A stretch of DNA of 64,000 nucleotides from Phytoactinopolyspora halophila (GCF_003287285.1 NZ_QMIG01000008.1:1-64000), one strand, 5' to 3'. Numbered from the stretch's first letter, positions 1 to 9,302 are shown. Translations and numbers: made by a program. The notes: a model not told the origin generated them from the sequence alone.

Positions 1-77
1 GGCGAGTACTAGGCTCCATCATCGTCCGATGAACCCAGCACCCCGCCAGGATCCGAAGACCCTGCACAGGTGCCACC

Positions 78-164
78 TGGTGCGCGAGGGGGGAGTTGAA
101 CCCCCACGTCCTTTCGGACACACGGACCTGAACCGTGCGCGTCTGCCTATTCCGCCACCCGCGC
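78..164 (-). tRNA. tRNA-Leu (CAG)
   Basis: The reverse strand folds as a class II tRNA. The acceptor stem pairs 158-164 with 82-88 (one G-U). The anticodon loop TTCAGGT gives anticodon CAG, and there is a long variable arm. The 3' CCA is encoded at 78-80. A tRNA-Leu beside fhaA is a familiar arrangement in actinobacteria. It is transcribed away from the fhaA operon, so 165-389 holds two divergent promoters, which I could not place precisely. Confidence 0.95.
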
Positions 165-389
165 TCTGCTTATCGACACCATAACGTCTGGATGTCGACT
201 CCGGCAAAGTAGTCTATCACGCACCATCAGTACACCAAGCATGCCGAGCAGCTACCGCCGTGGCTGGCCTGAACTGCTACATCTGATGGATTCGTGTCCT
301 GGCCGGAGCCACGTCCAGATGCTGTCCCCGGTTACGATCGGTGCGCAGATACACATCCGCGATACACCGCGACAAGAGGGGAGGGGGCC

Positions 390-1100
390 ATGGGCGTTCT
401 GCAACGCTTCGAGCGGCGGCTCGAAAGCCTCGTCCAGGGCGCTTTCACCAGAGCGTTCCGGTCGGAAGTTCAACCTGTCGAGATCGCTGCGGCCATTCAG
501 CGCGAGCTTGACAACAACGCCCAGATCGTCAGTCGTCAGCGCTCCCTCGTGCCCAACACCTTCACCGTCGAGCTCGGGCCGAGTGATCACGATCGCCTGG
601 CCCCGTACTCCGACACGCTCGTCCAGGAGTTGACCGACCTCGCCAAGGAACACGCCGATCTCCAGCACTACGCCTTCACGGGTCCGATCGCCATCAGCTT
701 CGAGCGACACGAGGATCTGAGCACCGGACAGTTCCGGATCCGGAGCCAGGTACGCGCGGGTGTCGACCGTGCCGACTCATACGCGCCGCCACAAGCCAAT
801 CAGTCGGCAAGCGCCGGGTATCTGGTCATCAACGGCACGCAGCATCCGATCATGGCTCCCGGTCTCGTCCTTGGCCGCGGAAGCGAATGCGACATCCGCA
901 TCGACGATCCCGGTATCTCGCGTCGGCATGTCGAGATCCGGGTCTACCAGCACGGACATGACACACAGCTACTCGCTGTGGATCTTGGATCGACCAACGG
1001 TACGGTGATCGATGGCGCTCGGGTTCCGCAGGCACCCGTCACCGAAGGCTCGACCATCACGCTGGGTTCCACCGTCGTCTATGTACACCAGGGGAGGTGA
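390..1100 (+). CDS. fhaA: FhaA: DUF3662/FHA-domain protein of the PknB pathway
   Basis: A 236-residue protein. The first ~125 residues match the DUF3662 (FhaA N-terminal) family, beginning MGVLQRFERRLESLVQGAF. A C-terminal FHA phosphothreonine-binding domain follows (about 155-236), with the signature blocks GRGSECDIRIDD, SRRHVEI and GSTNGT. The usual FhaA has a longer low-complexity linker, so this one is short. In mycobacteria FhaA binds the phosphorylated pseudokinase domain of MurJ/MviN and restrains peptidoglycan precursor flipping; a matching MurJ is encoded at 55.8-59.4 kb. The start at 390 follows a strong purine-rich ribosome site and fits the family N-terminus. An in-frame ATG at 294 would add 32 unlike residues. 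It is the first gene of the fhaA-fhaB-pstP-ftsW-pbpA-pknB run. Confidence 0.93.
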   Translation: MGVLQRFERRLESLVQGAFTRAFRSEVQPVEIAAAIQRELDNNAQIVSRQRSLVPNTFTVELGPSDHDRLAPYSDTLVQELTDLAKEHADLQHYAFTGPIAISFERHEDLSTGQFRIRSQVRAGVDRADSYAPPQANQSASAGYLVINGTQHPIMAPGLVLGRGSECDIRIDDPGISRRHVEIRVYQHGHDTQLLAVDLGSTNGTVIDGARVPQAPVTEGSTITLGSTVVYVHQGR

Positions 1101-1103
1101 GGA

Positions 1104-1571
1104 GTGTCCGAGCTCACCTTGACGGTCATCAAGCTCGGCTTCCTTGCCGTGCTCTGGCTGCTGGTCCTCTCCGTCACGTCGGCCATGCGCGCCGATCTGT
1201 TCGGCGTGCGGCCCCCGAAGCCACCGAAACAATCCCGCGAAACCGTGCGGCAGAACAAGCAGTCCCGCGGTGGCAAAAGCTTGCCCTCGCAGGCCGTGGT
1301 CATCGAAGGCCCCGATACCGGCCGCAGCGTGCCCTTGGAAGGTATTCCGGTCACCATCGGCCGAGGCGACACGTGTACCTTGCCATTGGCCGATGAATAC
1401 ATCTCCACGCAGCATGCGCGGCTTCGTTTCCACGAGGGGCAGTGGTATGTCGAAGACCTCGGGTCCACCAACGGCACCTATATCGGCAATGATCGGTTGA
1501 CTCGCAGCACGCCGGTCAATGTCAAGAGCAGGTTCCGGCTCGGCAAGACCGTCGTAGAGCTACGGAAGTAG
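1104..1571 (+). CDS. fhaB: FhaB (FipA): membrane-anchored FHA-domain protein
   Basis: A 155-residue protein starting at GTG three bases after fhaA. Residues 5-28 form one hydrophobic membrane segment. The C-terminal half is an FHA domain, with GRGDTCTLPL, STQHARL and GSTNGT carrying the expected phosphothreonine-contact Arg, Ser and Asn. FhaB homologues are phosphorylated by the PASTA kinase and act at the septum with FtsZ and FtsQ. Length and architecture are typical. It is clearly co-transcribed with fhaA and pstP. Confidence 0.93.
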   Translation: MSELTLTVIKLGFLAVLWLLVLSVTSAMRADLFGVRPPKPPKQSRETVRQNKQSRGGKSLPSQAVVIEGPDTGRSVPLEGIPVTIGRGDTCTLPLADEYISTQHARLRFHEGQWYVEDLGSTNGTYIGNDRLTRSTPVNVKSRFRLGKTVVELRK

Positions 1572-1578
1572 GCCGCTG

Positions 1579-3024
1579 ATGCCGTTGACACTGCGCTACG
1601 TTGCTCGCTCCAACGTCGGTCTGATCCGGGAGGGCAACGAGGACTCGGGGTATGCGGGCCCGTACCTGCTGGCCGTCGCCGACGGCATGGGCGGTCATGC
1701 CGCCGGTGAGGTTGCCAGCCGCGCCGCGATCGAGGAACTGGTCGCGACGGAGAACGTACCCACCGACGACCCTCTCGAAGCGCTGTCTACGGCCATCGAT
1801 ACCGCGAACGACCGCATCCGTGAGCTCATCTCCGAAGATCCTAGCCGCGAGGGCATGGGCACGACGGTCACAGCCATGCTGTGGACGGGATCGACACTCG
1901 GGCTCGGACACATCGGCGACTCTCGCGCTTACCTGCTACGCGGCGAGCACATCTTCCAGCTTTCGCACGATCACACCTTCGTGCAGTCCCTCGTCGACGA
2001 AGGAAAGATCACGGAAGAGGAGGCCGACGTCCATCCCGCTCGGTCGCTGATTCTCAAGGCGCTGCAGGGGCAGGGCGTCGTCGAACCCGACCTCACCACC
2101 ATCGACATCGAGCCCGGCGATCGGGTGCTCGTGTGCAGTGACGGGTTGTCGGGTGTCGTGTCCGACGACACCCTCGCCGAAACCCTCCACTCGATTCAGG
2201 GACTGGATGACGTCGCCGACGAGCTCGTGCGGCTCGCACTCGCCGGCGGCGCCCCGGACAACGTGACATTGATCGTTGCTGACGTCGTCGAGACCGAGGA
2301 GCCTCGGTCCCCGGACGAAACTGCGGAGGCCTACATCGTCGGCGCCGCTGCGGGAGACCAACCACCTGGCAAGGAACGCCCGCACCGTGGACGCACCGCT
2401 ACCGCGTTACGTGCGTTGCTGGGCGCCGAAGAGAAGCCGCCGGATCCCGAGGATCTCGAGGCGTTACGCTACGCCCCGCGACCTCCGAGCAAGTACCGGT
2501 GGGTCCGGAGGGTGGCGTTGCTGATCATCATCGTCGTGATCGGGTGGGGAGGTCTGAGCCTGGCGAACAACTGGGTCAGCTCGCAGTACTATGTCGGTCA
2601 AAGCGACGGCGAGGTCGCCATCTATCAAGGACTCAGCCAGGAACTCGGCCCGATCCGGTTGTCTGAACTGCACGATATACCGGGTGGACTTCCCGTTGAT
2701 GCCCTCCCGGCGCTGTACCGAGAGCAAGTCGATGGCACGATCGCCGCCGACAGCATTCAGGACGCCGAACAGATCGTCATGACGCTGCGACGGCAGGCCT
2801 GCGACTCGGCGGCCGAAGACGAACAGTCCGACGACACGAGCACATCATCCACGCGCTCACCTGACGAATCCGAAACCGAATCCGAGCCCACGTCCCAGCC
2901 CGAGCAGACTCGCGGCACGGACCGTTCCCCCCGGCCGCGAGCAACCGTGGAAGAACAGGCCGAGGCCGAACCGGACGGTTGGGAATCGACGGGTGCGGAT
3001 CTCGACTGCACGGGGACGTTGTGA
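1579..3024 (+). CDS. pstP: PstP: PP2C-family Ser/Thr protein phosphatase
   Basis: A 481-residue protein with an N-terminal PP2C catalytic domain (about 1-240). The metal-binding motifs are RxxNED near the start, VADGMGGHAAGE, GDSRAYL, DHTFVQ and the late PDNVT. A juxtamembrane linker follows, then one membrane helix near residue 320 (VALLIIIVVIGWGGLSL) and an extracellular part ending in a Ser/Thr/Glu-rich tail of about 90 residues. Family knowledge: this enzyme dephosphorylates PknB and its substrates. The position between fhaB and the ftsW-family gene is the conserved one. Confidence 0.95.
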   Translation: MPLTLRYVARSNVGLIREGNEDSGYAGPYLLAVADGMGGHAAGEVASRAAIEELVATENVPTDDPLEALSTAIDTANDRIRELISEDPSREGMGTTVTAMLWTGSTLGLGHIGDSRAYLLRGEHIFQLSHDHTFVQSLVDEGKITEEEADVHPARSLILKALQGQGVVEPDLTTIDIEPGDRVLVCSDGLSGVVSDDTLAETLHSIQGLDDVADELVRLALAGGAPDNVTLIVADVVETEEPRSPDETAEAYIVGAAAGDQPPGKERPHRGRTATALRALLGAEEKPPDPEDLEALRYAPRPPSKYRWVRRVALLIIIVVIGWGGLSLANNWVSSQYYVGQSDGEVAIYQGLSQELGPIRLSELHDIPGGLPVDALPALYREQVDGTIAADSIQDAEQIVMTLRRQACDSAAEDEQSDDTSTSSTRSPDESETESEPTSQPEQTRGTDRSPRPRATVEEQAEAEPDGWESTGADLDCTGTL

Positions 3025-3052
3025 TGATGAAACGAGCACAGGCGGGGATACG

Positions 3053-4438
3053 GTGAGTTTCGATCAACACAGAGCGCCCACCGCGCCGGCGGATGAGTCC
3101 GTCGTCCCTCGACGGGGACGCGGCACCGAGTTGATCCTGCTGATCTTCGCGGCCGGGATCTCGACGTTCGCCTACGTCAACGTCGATCTGGGCGTTCGCG
3201 GTGACGTCCCACCCAACGCCCTGGCCTACCTGTCCGGATTCTTTCTCGTCGCAGGGATCGCGCATGTCGTGATTCGGATGCGGGCACCGTATGCCGATCC
3301 CACCATCCTCCCGATCGTGGTCACGCTGTGCGGTCTCGGATTGGCCATGATCCACCGATTGGACCTCACCGACGACACCACCCTGGCGGCGACCCAGCTG
3401 ACGTGGATGCTCGTCGGCGTCGCGCTGTTCATCGGGGTACTCATTGCCATAAGTGATCATCGCGTTCTTGCCCGCTATCCCTATCTTGCCGGCCTGAGCG
3501 GGCTCGTGCTCCTGATTCTTCCGTTGCTGCCCTTCATCGGGCACGACATCCGCGGTGCGCAGATCTGGATTCAGATCGCCGGGATGAGCTTCCAGCCCAA
3601 CGAGGCAGCAAAGATCGTTCTCATCATTGCCTTCGCGGCCTACCTGGTCAAAACCCGCGACGCGCTCGCCCTCGCGGGCCGGCGATTCCTCGGCGTCGAC
3701 CTGCCGCGGGCTCGCGACCTCGGACCGATCTTGCTGGTCTGGCTCGGTGGCCTGGGCATCCTGACCCTTCAAAACGACCTCGGGCCGTCGATCCTCCTGT
3801 TCGGCATCTTCGTGCTCTTGATCTACATAGCCACCGAACGGATCTCGTGGGTGATCCTTGGCCTGTTGCTGATCGGCGTCGGTGCCTTCACTGCATACCA
3901 CGTGGTCGCGCACGTTCAGAACCGTTTCGATCTCTGGCTCAACCCACTTGATGACCCCAGCAACCAGATCGCGCAGTCCTTGTTCGGACTGGCACACGGC
4001 GGCGCGGTCGGCACCGGACTGGGCCAGGGCTACCCAGACATGATCCCCATCGCGGAGAGCGACTTCATCGGCGCTGCATTAGGTGAGGAACTCGGGCTGG
4101 CGGGCCTCACCGCGATCATCTTGCTCTACGCTCTGCTCGTATCCCGCGGCTTGAAAGCGGCCCTGGTGATACGGGAACCGTTCGGCAAGCTGCTTGCCGC
4201 CGGCCTGGCCTCCGGCCTGATGCTGCAAGTCTTCATCGTGCTCGGTGGAGTGACCCGGCTGATCCCAATGTCCGGCATGACCACGCCGTTTCTCGCACTC
4301 GGTGGTTCGTCGCTCGTGATGAACTGGGCACTGGTCGCCTTGCTCATCCGGTTGTCCGACGCCGCACGCCGACCCGCGCCGACCGCCACTCCGTCGTTCA
4401 GCGACGACGCCGTCACTCAGGTGGTGAGGGTACGGTGA
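3053..4438 (+). CDS. FtsW/RodA/SpoVE-family peptidoglycan polymerase
   Basis: A 461-residue SEDS-family polytopic membrane protein with about 12 hydrophobic helices. Conserved SEDS blocks include GHDIRGAQIWIQIAG, FQPNEAAK, QNDLGPS and AESDFIGAALGEELG. SEDS proteins polymerise glycan strands from lipid II together with a class B PBP; the partner pbpA overlaps the 3' end by 4 bp (GTGA). The GTG at 3053 follows a GGGGATACG stretch. An in-frame ATG at 2993 would overlap pstP by 32 bp and add a non-homologous leader, so 3053 is preferred. In this operon the gene is usually called rodA or ftsW2. Confidence 0.93.
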   Translation: MSFDQHRAPTAPADESVVPRRGRGTELILLIFAAGISTFAYVNVDLGVRGDVPPNALAYLSGFFLVAGIAHVVIRMRAPYADPTILPIVVTLCGLGLAMIHRLDLTDDTTLAATQLTWMLVGVALFIGVLIAISDHRVLARYPYLAGLSGLVLLILPLLPFIGHDIRGAQIWIQIAGMSFQPNEAAKIVLIIAFAAYLVKTRDALALAGRRFLGVDLPRARDLGPILLVWLGGLGILTLQNDLGPSILLFGIFVLLIYIATERISWVILGLLLIGVGAFTAYHVVAHVQNRFDLWLNPLDDPSNQIAQSLFGLAHGGAVGTGLGQGYPDMIPIAESDFIGAALGEELGLAGLTAIILLYALLVSRGLKAALVIREPFGKLLAAGLASGLMLQVFIVLGGVTRLIPMSGMTTPFLALGGSSLVMNWALVALLIRLSDAARRPAPTATPSFSDDAVTQVVRVR

Positions 4439-5901
4439 ACTCCCCGATCCGTCGCGTATCGGCCGGGTGCCTTCTTCTCGTGGTGGCGCTGCTGATCAAC
4501 CTGACCTATATTCAGGCGTTCTGGGCAGACGAGCTGAACGCACACCCGGACAACCGAAGGGTCACCATCTCCGAGTACGCCAGGGAACGCGGGCCCATCC
4601 TCGCAGCCGACGACACCCGGATCGCCGTCTCCGAAGAGGTGGGCGGGGACTTCGAGTTTCTCCGGAAGTATCCGGACGGCCCGCTGTATGCGCCAGTGAC
4701 CGGCTACTACTCGTATCAATATGGCCGCTCGGCCACGGAACGGGCACAGAATGCGATCTTGTCCGGTGAGGACGACCGGCTGTTCGTCCGTCGGCTGATC
4801 GACCTCGTCACCGGTGAGGAACCGAAAGGCGGCGGGGTCAAGCTGACGATCGACCCGGCAGCGCAGGAGGCGGCGTACGAAACGCTCGGAAACAACAAGG
4901 GATCGGTCGTGGCCATCGATGTGCGCACCGGCGCCGTCCTCGCCATGGTCAGCAAGCCGTCTTACGATCCGAACCCGCTGGCCAGTCACTCCCTAAGTGA
5001 ACAGCAAGAACACTGGGAGCAGCTCCAAGCGGATGACGAACAGCCCCACCTGAACCGAGCCATAGCCCAGACCCTTCCGCCCGGGTCGGTATTCAAACTG
5101 GTCACCGCGGCAGCGGCGCTCGAATCCGGCGAGTACGAGGCCGACTCCACGGTCCCCGGGCCTGCCGAGTACGACCTGCCGCAAAGCGAACGGAACCTGC
5201 CCAACCAGAACGGGGAACCTTGTGGAAGCGATGGTGAGACCACGCTGACCAACGCGCTGCGGATTTCGTGCAACACCGCCTTCGCCCACCTCGGCGAGGA
5301 GCTCGGTGCCGACGCACTTCGCGATCAGGCGCAGCGGCTCGGGTTCAACGCACAGCCCCTCACCGACGACGACATGAACGCGGCCGCCAGCGTCTTCCCC
5401 GACGATCCGGATGCACCGCAGACCGTACTCTCAGCCATCGGACAATTCGACGTGCGGGCGACGCCGTTACAGATCGCCATGGTCTCGGCGGCCATTGCCA
5501 ACGATGGCGTGCTGATGGAACCATACCTCGTCGACGAACTACGCGCGCCCGATCTCGTATCGACTCTTCATCAGACCGAGCCAGAAGAGGCCTCGCAGGC
5601 GATGTCGGCGGGCACGGCGCGCCAGCTGACCGACATGATGGTCGAGGTCGTCGAAGACGGAACGGGCTCCAATGCAAGCATGTCTGGAATCGAGGTGGCC
5701 GGCAAGACGGGCACCGCCCAGAGCGCTCCCGAACGACCACCGTACGCATGGTTCACCTCGTTCGCGCCCGCCGATGATCCCCAGGTGGCCGTTGCCGTGG
5801 TGATCGAGGAAGCACCGGACACGGCACGGGACGACATCGGTGGTGGCCGACTGGCAGCTCCGATCGCCAGGGCCGTCATGGAAGCGGTGATGGACGAATG
5901 A
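4435..5901 (+). CDS. pbpA: PbpA: class B penicillin-binding protein (transpeptidase)
   Basis: A 488-residue protein with a short N-terminal membrane anchor (about 8-28), a dimerisation region and a transpeptidase domain. The catalytic motifs are S218-V-F-K221, S278-C-N280 and K424-T-G426. It cross-links nascent peptidoglycan outside the membrane and pairs with the preceding SEDS polymerase. Length is typical of actinobacterial PbpA. Translation is coupled to the upstream gene through the GTGA overlap. A 109-bp gap separates it from pknB, the place where many actinobacteria carry a second kinase gene, pknA. Confidence 0.95.
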   Translation: MNSPIRRVSAGCLLLVVALLINLTYIQAFWADELNAHPDNRRVTISEYARERGPILAADDTRIAVSEEVGGDFEFLRKYPDGPLYAPVTGYYSYQYGRSATERAQNAILSGEDDRLFVRRLIDLVTGEEPKGGGVKLTIDPAAQEAAYETLGNNKGSVVAIDVRTGAVLAMVSKPSYDPNPLASHSLSEQQEHWEQLQADDEQPHLNRAIAQTLPPGSVFKLVTAAAALESGEYEADSTVPGPAEYDLPQSERNLPNQNGEPCGSDGETTLTNALRISCNTAFAHLGEELGADALRDQAQRLGFNAQPLTDDDMNAAASVFPDDPDAPQTVLSAIGQFDVRATPLQIAMVSAAIANDGVLMEPYLVDELRAPDLVSTLHQTEPEEASQAMSAGTARQLTDMMVEVVEDGTGSNASMSGIEVAGKTGTAQSAPERPPYAWFTSFAPADDPQVAVAVVIEEAPDTARDDIGGGRLAAPIARAVMEAVMDE

Positions 5902-6010
5902 GCATGTCGTCTCATATCTCGAACAGAAGCCACGGTCGGGGCAGCGGCGAGCATGCTATAGCCGGTACCGTGCGCATGCGCGGCGACGATCATATGAGAA
6001 AGGGCCAGGG

Positions 6011-7924
6011 ATGAGCGAGACGCCACTCCTCGGAGACCGCTATGAGCTCGGCGAGGTCATCGGCCGGGGCGGCATGGCCGAGGTACGACGAGGCCGCGAC
6101 ACCCGTCTCGGCCGGATCGTCGCGCTCAAGATGCTCCGCGTCGATCATTCGACCGATGCCACGTTTCAGGCACGGTTCCGGCGGGAGGCACAGTCCGCAG
6201 CATCGTTGAATCACCGCAATATCGTTGCTGTGTACGACACGGGGGAAGACGTCGTCGAGGGCCATCGCATCCCCTACATCGTGATGGAGTACGTCGAGGG
6301 CCAGACACTGCGTGAGATGGTCCGAGATCGTGTCCGGTTCACGCCGGAGCGCTCGATCGAGATCATCAGCGCGGTCCTCGACGCACTCGAATACAGCCAT
6401 CGGGCCGGCATCGTGCATCGGGACATCAAACCCGGCAACGTCATGATCACCACGACCGGCGAGGTCAAGGTGATGGACTTCGGCATCGCCCGGTCCCTCG
6501 CCGATACCGGCATGGCCCTCACCCAGACCGCCGCCGTCGTTGGTACCGCGCAGTACATCTCACCCGAACAAGCCCGCGGGGAGCAGGCCGACGCCCGCAG
6601 CGATCTGTACGCGTGCGGATGCGTGATGTACGAGATGCTGACCGGGCGGCCGCCCTTCGTCGGCGAATCGCTCGTCTCGGTCGCGGTGTCCCACGTTCGG
6701 GAGATGGCCAGCCCGCCGTCCATGCTAGATCCCTCGGTGCCTCCTGACCTCGACGCCATCGTCATGAAGGCCCTGGCGAAGGGGCGCGATGAGCGTTATC
6801 AGAGCGCCTATGAAATGAGCTCGGACCTGCAACGTGCCGCCGGCGGCCATCCTGTCGCCGCGTTCGCCGACACCGCCGCGGCGACACAGTTGATCAACGG
6901 TTCGGCATCCCCATACGACGGGACTCGTGCCCTCAGCGACGACACGCTGACCGGTGACGAGGAGGACGACGACGAAACCGGTGGTGTCAGCTGGTGGGCC
7001 GTGGCGCTCGGCTCGCTGGCGGTACTGGCCATCGCGGGTCTGATCGGATTCCTGATCTTCCGTTCCGACGGCGTGCCGCAAGTCACCATCCCCTCGATGG
7101 TCGGCGAAACCAGGGACCAGGCGGTCGAGATGCTCGAAAGCCGCGACCTCGTTCCCGTGGAGGAAACCGAGGAAACCGACACCGACGGGGAGGTCGGCTC
7201 CGTTATCCGTCAGGATCCGGGACCCAACACCCAGGTGGAGCAGGGCTCGCAGGTGGAGATCGTGATCGGCGTGGAACCCGACGCCGTCGAGGTTCCCTCC
7301 ATCGAGGGCCGCCAGCTGGAGGATGCCGAGCTGGCCATCGAGGATGCGGGCCTCAGCGTGGGAGCCATCGAGCGGGAGAATAGCGACCGTCCCGAGGACG
7401 AGGTGTTGAGCACCGACCCGGCGTCGGGTACCGAAGTCCCCCCTGGCTCGACCGTGAACCTCACCCTGTCAAACGGAATCGAGGAGATCGAGGTTCCCAA
7501 CCTCATCGACGAGCCACGACTCGCCGCGGAGAACGAGATCGACCGTCTCGGTCTCGAAGCCCAGGTCGAGACACGGGTCACGGGCGATCACCCCGAGGAT
7601 ACGGTTTTCGACCAGGATCCCGACGAGGGGACGATGCTCGAAGAAGGCGACACCGTGATCATCTTCGTGGCCGAGGCCCCACCCGAGAACGATGAGAACG
7701 GTGACCAGAACGGCAACGGGACCGACAACGGGACCGACAACGGCAACGGCAACGACAACGGGACCGACAACGGCAACGGCAACGACAACGGGAACGGTAA
7801 CGACAACGGGACCGACGACGGCGCCGACAACGGCTGGGACGACGGCAACGACAACGGCAACGGCAACGACGACGGGACCGAGAACGGCGAGGATGGGGGC
7901 GGCGAGGGGGGAATCGACCTCTGA
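6011..7924 (+). CDS. pknB: PknB: PASTA-domain Ser/Thr protein kinase
   Basis: A 637-residue receptor kinase. The kinase domain spans about 1-280: glycine loop GRGGMAEV, Lys40, catalytic HRDIKPGN with Asp138, and Asp156 of DFG. A disordered juxtamembrane linker and one transmembrane helix (about 330-352) follow. There are three PASTA repeats (about 355-422, 423-490, 491-557); mycobacterial PknB has four. The last ~80 residues are an unusual Asn/Gly/Asp repeat. PASTA kinases sense muropeptides or lipid II and phosphorylate FhaA, CwlM, MurJ and others, whose homologues are all in this window. No separate pknA is present. The ATG has an AGGG-type ribosome site 4-10 bases upstream. Confidence 0.95.
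   Translation: MSETPLLGDRYELGEVIGRGGMAEVRRGRDTRLGRIVALKMLRVDHSTDATFQARFRREAQSAASLNHRNIVAVYDTGEDVVEGHRIPYIVMEYVEGQTLREMVRDRVRFTPERSIEIISAVLDALEYSHRAGIVHRDIKPGNVMITTTGEVKVMDFGIARSLADTGMALTQTAAVVGTAQYISPEQARGEQADARSDLYACGCVMYEMLTGRPPFVGESLVSVAVSHVREMASPPSMLDPSVPPDLDAIVMKALAKGRDERYQSAYEMSSDLQRAAGGHPVAAFADTAAATQLINGSASPYDGTRALSDDTLTGDEEDDDETGGVSWWAVALGSLAVLAIAGLIGFLIFRSDGVPQVTIPSMVGETRDQAVEMLESRDLVPVEETEETDTDGEVGSVIRQDPGPNTQVEQGSQVEIVIGVEPDAVEVPSIEGRQLEDAELAIEDAGLSVGAIERENSDRPEDEVLSTDPASGTEVPPGSTVNLTLSNGIEEIEVPNLIDEPRLAAENEIDRLGLEAQVETRVTGDHPEDTVFDQDPDEGTMLEEGDTVIIFVAEAPPENDENGDQNGNGTDNGTDNGNGNDNGTDNGNGNDNGNGNDNGTDDGADNGWDDGNDNGNGNDDGTENGEDGGGEGGIDL
7686..7915 (+). repeat. Hexamer-like coding repeat for an N/G/D-rich tail of PknB
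   Basis: Tandem imperfect copies of GACAACGG(C/G) and AACGG(C/G)AAC units encode roughly 75 residues of alternating Asn, Gly, Asp and Thr after the third PASTA domain. The DxNxDG-like spacing resembles calcium-binding loop repeats, but that is only a resemblance. The stretch would lie outside the membrane. Confidence 0.85.
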
Positions 7925-7962
7925 CGGCTGCCCCTGGACTCGTCGCGGAACGCCTTTCTTCG

Positions 7963-8577
7963 CTACGAGATCACGGGGGTGAGGCCTGCCGAGCGTTCGA
8001 TGGCACCCGTGTCACCGCAGACGGCCAGCCAGTTGGCCAGCATCCGATGTCCGCCCTCGGTCAGGACCGATTCGGGATGGAACTGGACACCTTCGACCGC
8101 GTGTTGACGGTGCCGCAGGCCCATCACGACGCCACCGGCCGTCCACGCCGTGACATCGAGCTCCGCTGGCACGTTTCCCGGATCAACCGCGAGCGAGTGG
8201 TACCTGGTGGCGGTGAACGGATTCTCGAGGCCGTCGAGCACACCGGTTCCACGATGGCTCACCGTGCTGGTCTTGCCGTGCAGCAGCTCGGGTGCCTGCC
8301 CGACGGTGCCGCCGTAAGCCACACCGATGGCCTGTAATCCCAGGCAGACGCCGAAGATCGGTACCCGCCCCGCGTACTCCCGGACCAGTTCGACACAAAC
8401 ACCGGCCCGCTCCGGAGTCCCGGGCCCTGGCGAGAGCAGTACGCCGTCGAAATGATCCACGGTCTCGACATCGTCGTTGCGACGGACCTCGCATTCGGCG
8501 TCCAGCTGTTGAAGGTATTGCACCAGGTTGAACACGAAACTGTCGTAGTTGTCCACGACGAGTATGCGCCGGCTCAT
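7963..8577 (-). CDS. Anthranilate/aminodeoxychorismate synthase glutamine amidotransferase subunit
   Basis: A 204-residue class I glutamine amidotransferase of the TrpG/PabA type. It opens with ILVVDNYDSFVFN. The nucleophile Cys lies in GVCLGLQAIG, and the His/Glu pair lies in EGVQFHPESVLTEGG. It supplies ammonia to TrpE or PabB; neither partner is in the window, so the choice between tryptophan and folate synthesis stays open. The ATG at 8577 overlaps the stop of the DUF881 gene (ATGA), and longer in-frame starts add an unrelated leader. A trpG-like gene between pknB and the DUF881 gene is a conserved actinobacterial neighbourhood. It is convergent with pknB. Confidence 0.93.
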   Translation of the reverse strand: MSRRILVVDNYDSFVFNLVQYLQQLDAECEVRRNDDVETVDHFDGVLLSPGPGTPERAGVCVELVREYAGRVPIFGVCLGLQAIGVAYGGTVGQAPELLHGKTSTVSHRGTGVLDGLENPFTATRYHSLAVDPGNVPAELDVTAWTAGGVVMGLRHRQHAVEGVQFHPESVLTEGGHRMLANWLAVCGDTGAIERSAGLTPVIS

Positions 8578-9302
8578 GACCGCGACCCCGATCCTCGTGG
8601 ACCTTCGTAGCCGGGCATCGTCACGGACTCCTTTACCTCGACTTCGTAGCCCAGACCGAGGGCGTCGGCGGCCGAGCGGAACCATGCAACCGCCCTGGAT
8701 TCCTCGAGCGCTCGCTCCATCGCCTCGACGTCACCGATCGCCGAGATCTCGTACGGCGGCGCGTATTTGCGTCCCTCCAGCAACAGCACCGACCCCACGC
8801 ATCGAACGGTGCTCGTGCTGCCGATGCGCTGGTCCATGACCATCATCGCCTCGGCACCTCCCGCCCACATGGCGTTCATTACGGCTTCGAGATCTTGCTG
8901 GTGGACGATGTAGTCCTCGTCGTTGGTGTTCGGAGGCAGATCCTGCGAGCCCGCCTGGGGTGAGTCATCGAGAGTCACGGTGATGGCTGGTCCCTGCACT
9001 GGCTCCATCTGTGCGGCTGGAAGGACCTCCTCGATCTCCTCCTGGATCTCCTGCGTCTCGTGGTCGCCCCGGCTGTCGGTCAGGCTGTCGATCTCATCCT
9101 CCAGCTGTTGGGCTTGAGCAGCCAGCTGCTGGACCCGGCGTTCCTCACTGCGTACGAGATCCGGCATCTCGAGCAGATCGCTACCACGCAGGTCCGTGCC
9201 ACCTGCGGTCTTGTGGCTGATGACGAACAAGATTCCGCACAATGTGAGGATGAACGGTGCCGCGGCCTTCCAGCCGCGCGCCGACGACGTCGACGTTGGC
9301 AT
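8574..9302 (-). CDS. DUF881 family membrane-anchored protein
   Basis: A 242-residue protein with one N-terminal membrane helix (about 12-30, APFILTLCGILFVIS), then a coiled-coil stretch (about 45-80, SEERRVQQLAAQAQQLEDE) and a DUF881 domain ending near VKESVTMPGYEG. The biochemical role of DUF881 is unknown to me. The family occurs repeatedly beside crgA and pknB, which suggests a cell-envelope or division role by association. The start at 9302 has a GGGGAGGTG ribosome site; upstream in-frame codons lack family similarity. It is divergent from crgA across 112 bp that must hold both promoters. Confidence 0.88.
   Translation of the reverse strand: MPTSTSSARGWKAAAPFILTLCGILFVISHKTAGGTDLRGSDLLEMPDLVRSEERRVQQLAAQAQQLEDEIDSLTDSRGDHETQEIQEEIEEVLPAAQMEPVQGPAITVTLDDSPQAGSQDLPPNTNDEDYIVHQQDLEAVMNAMWAGGAEAMMVMDQRIGSTSTVRCVGSVLLLEGRKYAPPYEISAIGDVEAMERALEESRAVAWFRSAADALGLGYEVEVKESVTMPGYEGPRGSGSRS

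Noticed and set aside
2777-3997. A 406-codon reverse open frame across pstP and the ftsW-family gene
   Set aside because: Its product is low-complexity and matches nothing; it is the usual antisense opening of GC-rich codons over two clear genes.
7686-7915. Possible CRISPR or non-coding tandem repeat
   Set aside because: The repeat is in frame, ends at the pknB stop and has no spacers; it encodes the PknB tail.
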